Assembly: GCF_963855985.1 (NCBI RefSeq)
Contig: NC_087109.1
Coordinates: 1,942,001 to 2,006,000 of the forward strand
Length of the DNA stretch: 64,000 bases
DNA from: Ostrinia nubilalis
Lineage: Eukaryota > Arthropoda > Insecta > Lepidoptera > Crambidae
Reading direction: 5' to 3'
The first letter of the stretch is position 1. Each line of letters opens with the position of its first letter. The notes under the pieces are model-generated. The model worked only from the letters and a program-made list of their open reading frames with translations. It was not told the origin of the DNA and did no database searches. The position numbers were made by a program, and so were the translations under genes. This document shows, piece by piece, positions 46,912 through 59,300 of this stretch.

Positions 46912-47970
46912 GGTGATGTAATCAATGTAGGAGTCACCCATTGGTTTGAGCATGAAGCTTTATCTATAGCTTCATGGGTTTGAGGTGCCAGAGCATACAA
47001 ATCTGAAGATTTGAAGTCTCAGCGTTTGACTGTCACAAACATTCTATGGTCACAAAATACACCCTCCCGTGTCGCTCCCATACTTCAGCCAGTGACTCAG
47101 TTAAGTGATACCTATAAATTAAATTCCCTACTCTTAATAATAATAATGTGCACCACTTTCACTTTTGTCGATTATTTTGCGCTTAAAACGGCCTCTACGT
47201 GTTGGATCTGTATCCCCACGCAAGCCTTATAACTTATAAAGGACCGAGCCACTTTTGACCCGTAAGCTCCAAAGCGTACAAACATAATAATAAATAATTT
47301 ATTTCAGACTTTCATCCATAGTTTGTTAGTAGGGATTAGTAACAATTTTTCCTTATGTTAGTTGAGTTAGTGCACATCACTTAAATTAAAATCAATCAAA
47401 GGAAAATAAAACCATCATTTATCTTCTAATTGTATTATATTTGTATAATGTAATCTATTTAGCAGTGACAATATTTTAGACGTATAATCTAAAATTACAA
47501 TACACGTACTAATAATAATTTAATCTAGGTACACAATCAATAAAATATATACTAGGCAGTATCTGAATCTGTATTGCTGAAATATTTTAGAATAAATATT
47601 ACAATCATAATAATTATTAATTATCTACTTATATGGCGCTTAATTCATAAAAATAGAACAAAGCTGGAGTGATATCACTTTGTAGATCCCTAGTTTCACA
47701 ATGGTTCGATTGTTTTGTTCGGTACTGAACCGATACATAATAATTTTTTAAAGGCTATGTTCACACTATCGATTGCATCACGCTGTGTTTGTACACGGCG
47801 GAGTTATTGCTTACAATCTTAGAAATCGGCTCCTTAATCTTAATGTACAATCATTGGCGCACCTACATGCAGCCCAACATCATGAGGTGGGTTCTTATAC
47901 ACTTAAAAGTATAGAAACTATCTAGTGTGAACACAGACTAAAAATAAATAAAATGTAGTTTGTTAAAGAA
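46912..47970. other. Intergenic, nothing recognised
   Basis: AT-rich DNA between gene A and its paralogue. No open frame, RNA gene or repeat boundary could be supported. Confidence 0.55.
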
Positions 47971-48291
47971 CAATAGGGATGTTTCCTGGGTCAAAAAGCA
48001 AGAGTTTTAATTAGTTCGTCAGTTAACTTATCAAAAAATACTCTACACGTATTTTTCACTTTTTCAAACTAATGAAAATTTAAAGAGATAAAGCGCGCCA
48101 AAGTTCATAAGAAGAGGCCCGTGACGTCAATGCGTGCATAAAAGTGCCGCACGTTGTGACGTCGTGCGGGACTTCAACGCACCATAACTATGTAATTATT
48201 TGTTAGATTAATAAATAAAAATATATGTGTCCAATATTTTTTGATATAACATGACGGACTAAAAAATTTTTTTTAGGAAACTAGTCTATTG
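47971..48291. repeat. Repeat family H, copy 2 (inverted)
   Basis: The inverse of 31929-32190 with a longer middle (GTGCCGCACGTTGTGACGTC). It starts CAATAGGGATGTTTCCTGG and ends AGGAAACTAGTCTATTG. Confidence 0.6.
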
Positions 48292-48531
48292 ACAATTTCG
48301 ATTTGTCCAATCATTCAGAAAGAGATGAGAAACGGTTGGGCAGTGAAAGTTTAAAACATTGGTAGGAGATAATTGTAACAACTCCGTACGGAAAAGACAA
48401 TAAATAGGAAAAGTCCAAACAAAAATTGACAATGTTACGTTATCAAAAGTATGAACAAGCCTCATTTGTATAAAACAAAGCCTAAATGGGCGTAATCATA
48501 TTATTATTATACAGGTGAGTATACACTAGAG

Positions 48532-48698
48532 CAGGGTTGACCGGTCGATCGACTATTAGTCCAGTCGATCGTGCTACATGATTGTGTACTAAACCATGCT
48601 GTTTCATTTAAGATTTCAAGAAGTATGTAAGTGGTAGATCGCCCAGGGTTTTGTTAGTAAACATTAGATCTTATGCCTAATCAAGTTGGCCACCCCTG
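48532..48698. mobile_element. hAT-like MITE with eroded TSD
   Basis: CAGGGTTGACC at the left and GGCCACCCCTG at the right. The flanks CACTAGAG and GACTAGGC share five of eight positions, so the duplication is uncertain. Confidence 0.5.
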
Positions 48699-48942
48699 GA
48701 CTAGGCATTTCCTTCTAACAGAGCAACGAGCCGCTCACACGTGTCACACGACCCCCCTAGTATGGAAAAATATTTTGCCCACGCATTTTATAATGTTACT
48801 AAGATGTTGTAGGGACCGAATATTTCAATCCATACAACATTTATGCATTTGCATTTATTAGATTTCTGATAAATCTATCATTATTACTTTACTGTTTTTT
48901 TTTACTGAGGTAGTTTTTACGACCTCTCGCGACCCTCCTATA

Positions 48943-49206
48943 CAGGGTGTTAGGTAAATGGGTATATGAGCCGACACTAGCCCATGTTAACATATGCATA
49001 TAAATGGTATGGTGAAGTCAGAAAATTGATATCTTCATTTTAATTATTTAAATTTTCATACAAATCGGATTTTATAAAATTTATTTTGTATGAAAATTAA
49101 AAAAATTAAAATGACGATATCAAATTTCTGACTTCACCATACCATTTATATGACCATGTTAACATGGGCTAGCGTCGGCTCATATACCCATTTACCTAAC
49201 ACCCTG
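48943..49206. mobile_element. Tc1/mariner-type foldback MITE, 264 bp
   Basis: Ends CAGGGTGTTAGGTAAATGGG are inverted, with arms over 100 bp long, and TA lies outside each end (48941-48942, 49207-49208). It interrupts hAT-like sequence: GACCTCTCGCGACCCTCC on the left, and GGGTCGCGACCC to GTTGAAAAACACTG on the right. Confidence 0.85.
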
Positions 49207-49864
49207 TAGAGGCTTGGCGACCCCCCAGAGGGTCGCGACCCACAGGTTGAAAAACACTGCTGTAAATAATTGAATAGTTTTATTATAATTCGCTATTAAT
49301 ACAATCTATATCGTAGTTATTCAGTGGAGTAATAGATAAGAACTCTATTTTCAGATCATTATGTAACAAAAAGGTCCTAATAAATTATTTATTACTAAGA
49401 TATTAATATTGCTTTTTATTGCAGTTATCTTAAATACAATACATATTTTACTGTTTACACACAATAAACACCTTTACGGATAGACTTCATAAAGTCCTCT
49501 TTCCCGTAGTTATTAAAACCGATCTTTTAATATAAATGGCAGTAATTTTAGATCGGTTTTGATGGCAGTCTTACAAGATAATTGTTGTAAGGAAACAGTA
49601 AACGGAGACTTTCCATTATTTAAAAAAACTAAGCCTTCTTTTCACTTCAATCATTATGTGGTATATTTTGAGGATCAAACACATAAGGAAGCAAGGTGGA
49701 AATGCTTCCTTCCGAGCGGGTGTTGTACTGAGGACCAAGGTCCAGTTGTGTATCATCTCGGTTTGCTAAATAATGTGTTAGTATCGCAGAGAACTCTGAC
49801 ACCGCGATGCAGGTTTGTAGCGTAACGTATGTCAGCGCCATCTGTTGGGTGAGGACTACCACTA

Positions 49865-50077
49865 TAGTCTGGTCTGCGAGCACGTAGAATTTTGTCCAAT
49901 GACCCCAAGCTACCCATCCTTATCGCTCGCGCGTAATTATGTTGCTGTCGCGCTCGCACACTCACTGCGGGCGCCTGTCGCACAGTCGCGACAGCAATAT
50001 AATTACGCGCGAGCGATAAGGAGGGGTAGCTTGGGGTCATTGGACAACATTCTACGTGCTCACAGACTGGGCTTTAG
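49865..50077. mobile_element. MITE-C copy 4
   Basis: A complete 213-bp palindrome just downstream of gene B. One arm carries AAGGAGGGG instead of AAGGATGGG. Confidence 0.85.
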
Positions 50078-50359
50078 TCTGTATCGTGATTCATATTTTA
50101 GCGTGACTTTAGCAGGGATAAAATTACCTTTTTGTCAAGCGAGAAGACAGATGCTACAAAAATAAATCCTTAACAGCTTTAAAATGAAGCTAAATAATGA
50201 TATAGGACCTTATTATTATTAAAAGTTAATAAAAAACTAATTTACCTATTATTTACACGCGATAAGTCCTAATATGCAAATCCACAGCATTGTTCACTAG
50301 TAAATATTTAACTACAAAATTTTAACTAGTAAAATGTCATTAAAGAGAAGGAGTCCTAT

Positions 50360-53300
50360 TTAATATTCTTCTTTGCCGTAGAAACCTAAGAAGTTCGCTG
50401 CGTCTGCGCTCGGCTTCTCGATTTCTTTTCTTCTGTTCCTGTAAACGAAAATGTTCTGTTATGTTGGTAAATTATATTATTATGTAGTTATACAACACTA
50501 AAGTGTCCCAGATATGACATTGACAGGAGAACGCTACTGTCAATACTGGGATAATAGTTCCGATTTTTGCCACCTGATGTTTCAGAATAGTTTTTAATGT
50601 GACATTGGCAAACAAGAAAGCTGTCAAACCGCAGCTCTCCCTAATATTTTGTGACGTCAATAGCCGATGACGTCACCATTTTGCCAACTCAAAATTTATG
50701 GCATGTATTTGTAAGGGCGAAAGATTTATTTAACCACTAAAGTAAACAAGGCAAACTTAGGGCTGGTTTTTCAATCATCGACTTTTATATGAAGTATAAA
50801 ATTGGCACATTGACAGTTTCAGTATGGGGAATAATGTAAAATATGCATTTTAGACTTCGGTTAAAAGATATCCAACGATAAAAAAATCAGCCCTTAAATG
50901 CCATAGAGCATTATCTGCTAGTTAACCTTCAGTTAAATATCCACATTTATTACAAACTAGCTTTCGGCCCGCGGCTTCGCCCGCGTGTAATTTTGTCTGT
51001 CACAGAAAAACAATATCGCGCGCGTATTTGCTCACCGTTTAGACCTACCCTGGACTACGACAAACATTTTAAAACCAAAATCAGCTCAATCGGCCCAGCC
51101 GTTCTCGAGTTTTAATCAGACTAACGAACATCAATTCATTTTTATTTATATAGATAGATAAATATATTCTATTCTATTCTATTCTATTCAAGGCCATGAG
51201 GCTAGCGAGTGTAGGCCAAAATCTCTCTAACTATCTGGAGCGGCCCAGGACCGGTCTTTGTGGAAATCCTTGGGGGAGGCTTTTGTCCAGCAGTGGACGT
51301 CGTTTGGCTGAAACGACATCATTGTGACTTACCTCGGAGGGTAGGGCTGCTTCAGATGGAAGGTGCGGTAGTGCAGACTGAGGCTACCGCTCTGCGTGAA
51401 GCGTTTCTCGCACAGTCGGCACGCGTAGCGCTTCTCACCCGTATGCGTCTAGATAGAAAGTTATTCATTAATTCAAGGACGACTAATGAATATTAAAAGA
51501 TGTTCACAGATGTCTAAAGCCCGGTCTGTGAGCACGTAGAATTTTGTCCAATGACCCCAAGCTACCCATCCTTATCGCTCGCGCGTAATTATATTGCTGT
51601 CGCGACTGTGCGACTGGCGCCCGCAGTGAGTGTGCGAGCGCGACAGCAACATAATTACGCGCGAGCGATAAGGACGGGGAGCTTGGGGTCATTGGACAAA
51701 ATTCTACGTGCTCGCAGACCAGACTATAGAAATTATAATGGGGGTAGATTAGAATATATTTTATTTTTCAGTAAAATTACACTGCCTTAACATATTATTC
51801 TGTAATGGTACATGAGATTGTTTCTAAGATACTCCATCTAGGTGTACTTAGATGGGGTGAAAATGGTTTGATTTTACTACTCAAGTAAATAATGTGATTT
51901 AAATTCTTTGTTGTTATTCGACAAATTAACACGTTCCAAAACTAAATAACCAAGCCATTGAGAAAGATACAGAAAGATAGGGGGAGAGAGGAAGGGAGAG
52001 GGAGAGAATGAGAGAGGGAGGGGAGAGAACGGGACTATTCCCACCTCTCATTGTCCACCGCTGCAACTCCTGTGTATAGTCTGGTCTGTGAGCACGTAGA
52101 ATTTTGTCCAATGACCCCAAGCTACCCATCCTTATCACTCGCGCGTAATTATGCTGCTGTCGCGCTCGCACACTCACTGCGGGCGCCCGACGCACAGTCG
52201 CGACAGCAATATAATTACGCGCGAGCGATAAGGATGGGTAGCTTGGGGTCATTGGACAAAATTCTACGCGCTCACAGACCGAGCTTTAGCAGGATCTACA
52301 GCTTGACCGCCAATAAAAACCCAACCAGTGAGAGATAGAGAGAAAGGGACAGAGGGAGCTCATTTACAAATGTTCACTCACCACCATGTGCCTCTTCAGC
52401 CCGCCCTTAGAGTGAAAAGTGCGCCCACACACGTCACACGAGTATAGCGTCTCCCGAGTGTGCATGTTGAGGTGCATCGCCACTGTGCTTCGCTGTAGAC
52501 AAAATACATAATTCATTGATAAGTTTTACAAATAATAACCGTACTCTATTCTTTTCAAGAAACAAGTATGAAAGTTAGGCTCAAAGCCCGTTTTCTAACG
52601 CCTTAGAGGAATTAATTAGGACACCCGTTCTGCTCGCGATGGAAAACCCACTTTACAGCATAAGGACCTACGTAAACTGGCGCGGGCGCACGCAAGCGTG
52701 TCTTTGTCGAAAAACTAGCTTTCCGCCCGCGGCTTCGCCCGCGTGGAATTTTGTCTGTCACAGAAAAACATTATCGCGCGCGTCCCTGTTTCAAAAACCG
52801 GGATAAAAACTATCCTATGTCCTTTCCCGGGACTCAAACTGTCTCTATGCCAAATTTCATCAAAATCGGTTCAGTGGTTTAGGCGTGAAAGCAAGGCAGA
52901 CAAAGTTACTTTCGCATTTATAATATTAGTATAGAAGTATAGATTAGTATAGATAATATGAGGAGAGCAGTGTGGCGCTGGTATGGGAGACGGGTTACAC
53001 GAAGGCGGGTGCGAACACGCAATTTTAGCGTAGGCCCTAAGAGGCTAGCGAGCGTAGGGAGTGTAGGCCAGAATCACTATTTGTCTATGTATAGCAGTGG
53101 TTCTTAACCGGTGGTCCGCGGACCACTGGTGGTCCCTGGAGGCATTCCAAGTGGTCCACGAAGACATTGTAATTAACAAGTGATGTGACGTGATGAGTCG
53201 AGTCAACACAACGCAAACGGCGCACAGTAGGCGAGAAATCGAACTCCTCTTTTAAAGAATTAAAAAAAAAAAGTGGTCCCTGACAAGACAGAAATTTGAT

Positions 53301-56300
53301 AAAATGGTCCCTCGTGACTTAAAGGTTAAGAACCACTGATCTATAGCCACGTATCTAATAGAGGCAGCCTCGGGTCGAGCGGCTGCCTCGTCCCGAGGCA
53401 GTGCAAGTGGGGACGCTGCCTCAATCTGCGGCATGAAGCGTCCTGAAGCAAATTCTTCACTAAGCCGAGCCATATGGGACGAGGCAGCCGACCACGAGCG
53501 GGTGATTCGTCCTAGCTCTAGACTAGACTAAAGTCTAGTGCAGTGGTTCCTTAAGTTGTCTAGGCTACGAGCTACGACTCATCTAATACAAGTTCCCAAA
53601 CTCGGGACCCACCTAGAGGAAATTTCGCCCGCTGCCCAGCGGTTGGATCGGTAGGGTGGTGTGTCGTTCTACAGGCAGGGCCCACTCAATGTTCGCTCGC
53701 GACCCACCATTGGGTCGCGACCCATAGTTTGGGAAACCCTGGTCAAGTGGATACGTGGCTTTTGCGAAATTAGAGTTGTGCGGAGACCAAATGTCCTGGA
53801 TAATGATAATTATAAATAAGTAAATCTTTGGACATTTTCACACAGCGCCAGCTAGCCCCAAAGTAAGCAACTTAATGCTTGTGTTATGGGTGCTAGCTTA
53901 ACGGATATACTACTTTACTTTTTTTTGTGAAAGCATTAGGGGAGGCCTATGTTCAGCTGTGGACGTCCTATGGCTGAAATAATGGTGATGATGATGATAC
54001 TTTTTTTTTAAATACATACATATTATACATAGTAATACCCAGACCCGTCACAGAAATTAAAATTCATCATTTTAATTTCTGCCCGGCCGGGCATCGAACC
54101 CGGGACCTCTCGGCATAGTAGTCCGTTTTGAACCACTACACCAAACGGCCGACAGCCTATAAGTCTTGCTGATTGTGTGTAGGGTTGCCAGATCCAAAAA
54201 CACAAAAGCCGGACTCTGTGCTTCATTTGGCCGGACATTTTACCCTAAAAGTGAAAATTAGTGAGCTAACGAGTGAGTACTATCATCATCGGTTGCCTAA
54301 AGTCCTGATGCGTGAGTGCCTTATTCTGTGGCTTATACAAAAGCCGGACAGGCCGGACATCGGTTATTTTGGCCGGACACGCAATCAAAAAGCCTAACTA
54401 TGTCCGGCTTTATCCGGACGCCTGGCAACCCTAATTGTGTGTATTGTGTTATTGAACTCACCGAGAGCGAGGCGCCGCAAATCTCGCAGATCTGTCGGTC
54501 GGAGGGCGGGTAGAAGGACGTGCGCGGGTGCTCCTCGCGGTGGTGACGCAAGCACGCGTCCTGCGTCTCGAAGTGTTTGCCGCACTGCAATCAAATGAAT
54601 ACATTTGTCACCAACCCCTACTCTTCCCGCGGGTGTCGTAAGAGGCGACTTAGGGACTACACATCAAACAGAGAATGGGCAGCAGCGCTCTCTGAAAAAC
54701 ATCAATCTTTTAAACTGCGATCTCCAACCCGCCTGCCAAGCGTGGAGATTATGGCAAAACCCTCCACTATAGTGGAGGAGGCTCATAGTCCAGCAGTGGA
54801 CTGTAAAGGGCTGTTGATGATGATGATGAACCAAATGAATACACTGGTCATCACAAAAATCGGCACACCTACGTTTTACAGGAAAACTCGTTTCTACTGA
54901 CACAATCATGGTGCCCCAACAATATTGGTGTTATTTGAAAGCCCAATAAATATCCTTAAAGAAAAACACATTTAATCTAAATATATAAAAGGAGAAACTG
55001 ACTGACTGACTGACAGATCAACGCACAGCCTAAACGGCTAAACGTAGGCACTTGAAATTTGGAAGGGACGTAGCTTAGGTACCGTAGAGGTGCACTAAGA
55101 AAGGAATTTCCGGAATTCCCACGGGAACGGGAATTAGCGGGAAAAACGGGATTCACGCGTACGAAGTCGCGGGCGGCCGCTAGTTTCTTAATAAACGATT
55201 AACATAAACGCGATATACAATAAATGTGACTTGAAAAAAGACCTCACTTTGGGCTCACCTCTGGGATCAATTAGACCAATTTTTATGGTTAAAACCAAAT
55301 AATGATCTCACGTGTCCTCTTTAACAGATGGATAGCGATTAATCCTAACTTAACAGTTTTATAAGTTGACTCAAGCGTAACTACCTATTTTTTGAAGAAG
55401 TGACTCTGGATCCTTCTAAAGACACATTTTTGGGGTAAAAACCTTTGCTTTTGAAATGAAGTTTAGGAGTAGGCTTTGAAATGGTGCCGATATTGGTGGG
55501 AAGTAGGGATGCATACGTTTGAAAGTGCTTGTCGCGGGAGGTACGATTCATTTGATGTCAAGTGTAGTTTAATAAATTAATATCCTTGAAAGAAAAACGT
55601 ATAAACATAAAGGTAGCAGGAAGGCGCCGGATGCAGGTCGCTACCAACCGTGCGATGTGGAAATCATTGGGGGACGCCTATTCAGCAGTGGACGTCCTGT
55701 GGCTGAAATGATGATGATGGTGTTGATCCAGGAAAACGTATGTGAGCAGGCCTCACATCCCACTCAGTGGATCAACGATCTAATGAGGTCGGGTGCTGGA
55801 CCAACGACCTCACAAAGGCGCTGGATGTAAGCCACTACCAACCGGGCAATATGGAAATCCTTGGAAGAGGCCTTTCTCTTCGAAGGATTTCCAAAATGAC
55901 CGGTCCTGCGCTGTCTGCATCCAATTGCTTCCCGCGATTTTCACCAGATGGTCAGTCCACCTAGTAGGAGGCCTGCCAACACTACATCTTCTGGCCCGTA
56001 TTCGCCACTTGAGAACTTTTCAGTCGCAATGGCCATACGAGAATCAGAAATAAGGATATCCGCAGGAAGACCATAGTAACCGATATAATCCGCAGAATTG
56101 CCAAAATTAAGTGGCAGTAGGGAGCCTTAACTCGTAGAATAAAGAGGTATTAAGGTAAGAAGGTAACCATTTAATTTGATAATCTAACCTGATAACAGTC
56201 CGTAGGCTTCTTGAAAATTCTTCTCCCTTTCCTTGTATTGAGTTTGATTCGAGGTAGTGGTTGGTCTTCAGATTGTCTGTAAAATAGTTGTATTTATTTT

Positions 56301-59300
56301 GAAAATGCAAAAAAATGCGCAAATTGTCTATGATAATTCGTGTCCAAAGACATTGCACTTATTCGCTAACTAAATAGTTTCATGATGACTAAAAAGCTAA
56401 TATGTAGTCTCTAAAATTATTGGTTTCAATAATTTATATTTTACTCATCAATATTACCTTTTCCGTAGTTCATTCGCTATCTGTAACAAAGAAATAAATG
56501 CCTTTACAATCCGAGAAGTACAAAACACTTCTTGCTTTCACACTATAGTGTCGGCCGTTTGGTGTAGTGGTTCAGAACGGACTACTATGCCGAGAGGTCC
56601 CGGGTTCGATTCCCGGCCGGGCAGAAATTGAAATGATGAATTTTAATTTCTGTGACGGGCCTGGGTGTGACTATGTATAATATTTATGTATTAAAAAAAA
56701 AAGTATATAAGTAGTATATCCGTTAAGCTAGCACCCATAACACAAGCATTAAGTTGCTTACTTTGGGGCTAGCTGGCGCTGTGTGAAATTGTCCAAAGAT
56801 TTATTTATTTATTTATTTATAGTGTGCGAGTGAGGTGGAACCATACATTGTAGAAATCTCATTATCTTTTATAAATTAATGTCTTTTAAAAAACATAAGT
56901 GCCACTTGTGGTCTATACTGAAAAAAAAAAATGTTTTGAAGATTACAAATAGACACATACCTTGGCTTTCGACATTTTTCCGATGACTTTTCTTAGAGCA
57001 CAAGACTCGTCGCGTATTTCATCCCTGAAAAAAAAAAACAACCATGACTAGCTGTTTAGATAACTGCGTGCAGTAGAGGTGTGCAGCTAAACTTCAGATC
57101 TTAGATTTATTTTGAGCTAATTACGTGAGTTTTATTAATAAATCTCGTTAGGTAATGCGTTTTGTTGCAGACATATTGAAAACTGCACATAAACCTTGAT
57201 ATTAAGTGATAAAGTTCAAAATTACGGCGGATTAGCAAGCTGAAGTGGCAATGGGCAGGGCACATAGTACGCAGAACTGACGGCCGATGGGGCAGCAAGG
57301 TTCTGGAATGGAGGCCGCGTACCGGAGAACGCAGCGTGGGACGTCCACCCACAAGGTGGACCGACGACATCGTAAAGGTAGCAGGGAAGCGCTGGACGCA
57401 GGCCGCTACCAATCGATCAACGTGGAAAGCATTAGGGGAGGCCTATGTTCAGCAGTGGACGTCCTATGGCTGAAATGATGAAAGTTCAAAATGTCCAATG
57501 ATAAATTCGACACTTTATAGCAGAACTGTATCACTGAACATCAAGGTTTAGTGGTTAATGTGCTGTTCTGATTAGTTCTGCAACAAAAACTTTATGGTAT
57601 CAAAATTGGTTGAGAAAACTTTAACACGTTTTTGTTTTATGATAGGTTTATGCGTTGTTATAAATGGTAAGGTGCTGTAAAATAACCTAATCTAATTAAA
57701 TACAACTCTGCTATTATAACTACTTACTCCATCCCCTCAGTGTGCATAGCGGAGTGAAACAGATGTTCGGTGTAAGCCGCGCGCGTCTCGAAGCGAATGT
57801 CGCACTTCTTACAGTGCGTCTGCTTTATAAATAACTTAAGTAAACACGCAATTGACTTCAGATCTTCAATAAGTACTTACTCCATCCCCTCAGTATGCAT
57901 AGCAGAGTGGAACAGATGTTCGGTGTAAGCCGCGCGCGTCTCGAAGCGAATGTCGCACTTCTTGCAGTGCGTCTGCTTTATAAATAACCTAAGTAAACAC
58001 TAGCAATTGACTTCAGATCTTCAATAAGTACTTACTCCATCCCCTCAGTATGCATAGCGGAGTGGAACAGATGTTCGGTGTAAGCCGCGCGCGTCTCGAA
58101 GCGAATGTCGCACTTCTTGCAATACGTCTGCTTTTCGTCTTCGCCGCCGCCTTCCTGTAGGGTAAATACAACTATTTATTTCTACAGGTCTCACAGACAG
58201 ACAGTTTGAAAAAAATTATTTATTGTCGCGTCGTTTCGTATCATGTGGTGTGTTGTGTCATAAACTAGTGTTGTGTCGTGCAGTAGGTAGTGTCGAGTCG
58301 TTTCGTTTATTAGTGGTCGTGTCGTTTCGTGTCGTGCACTAGTGTTGTGTCGTGCACTAGTGTTGTGTCGTGCACTAGTGTTGTGTCGTGCACTAGTGTT
58401 GTGTCGTGCACTAGTGTTGAGTCGTTTCGTGTATTAGTTTTGTGTTGTGTCGTGCACTAGTTTCGTGTCGTGTCACGTGTGTGTCGTTGTAGAGGCTTCT
58501 TCTTCTTTTTTTTTTTTAATATTATTAGCAATTTGTATTGCCCAAATTACTAATAGTCCCATTAGCCCCTCGTGTTAAGCTAAATAAGCTTGTGTTACGA
58601 GTGGGCTCACCACAATAGTCGAGCGGCGGTGGGATTCGAACCCGCGTTCCTCGGATCTCGAGTCGGCCACTCCGACCCCTTCACCGTTAGGCTATCGTGG
58701 CTATTGTTGATGCCGATGAACTTGTGCTTATTCGCCACTGTTCCGCCAATGTCCAATGTCACGTGCGCAGCTTTTACACAGTGTTAGTTTTAAAGGCTAT
58801 CGAGGTTCTTCTACTGACCGGCTCACTGTCGAAGTGCTTCTTCTTCTTGTGCTGGTGCAGGCCGGCCGGGCTGACGAACGACGCGCCGCATAGCGTGCAC
58901 TAGTGTCGTGTCGTGTAGTGTCGTGTCGTGTAGTGTCGTGTCGTATCACATATACTCACAGGCTCGCTGTCGAAGTGCTTCTTCTTCTTGTGCTGGTGCA
59001 GGCCGGCCGGGCTGACGAACGACGCGCCGCATAGCGTGCACTAGTGTCGTGTCGTGTAGTGTCGTGTCGTGTAGTGTCGTGTCGTATCACATATACTCAC
59101 AGGCTCGCTGTCGAAGTGCTTCTTCTTCTTGTGCTGGTGCAGGCCGGCCGGGCTGACGAACGACGCGCCGCATAGCGTGCACTAGTGTCGTGTCGTGTAG
59201 TGTCGTGTCGTGTAGTGTCGTGTCGTATCACATATACTCACAGGCTCGCTGTCGAAGTGCTTCTTCTTCTTGTGCTGGTGCAGGCCGGCCGGGCTGACGA

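Noticed and set aside
49559..49825. 88-codon plus-strand frame beginning MMAVLQD
   Set aside because: No recognisable domain; it runs close to a MITE-C copy and has no splice or neighbour support.
33461..52288. Repeated open frames reading MTPSYPSLSLARNY on both strands, like a conserved small protein family
   Set aside because: They fall exactly on the palindromic MITE-C copies; both strands give the same peptide because the element is an inverted repeat.
54080..54153. tRNA gene on the minus strand (A and B boxes present)
   Set aside because: The acceptor and D stems do not pair and the sequence continues into a SINE body shared with 56551-56821.
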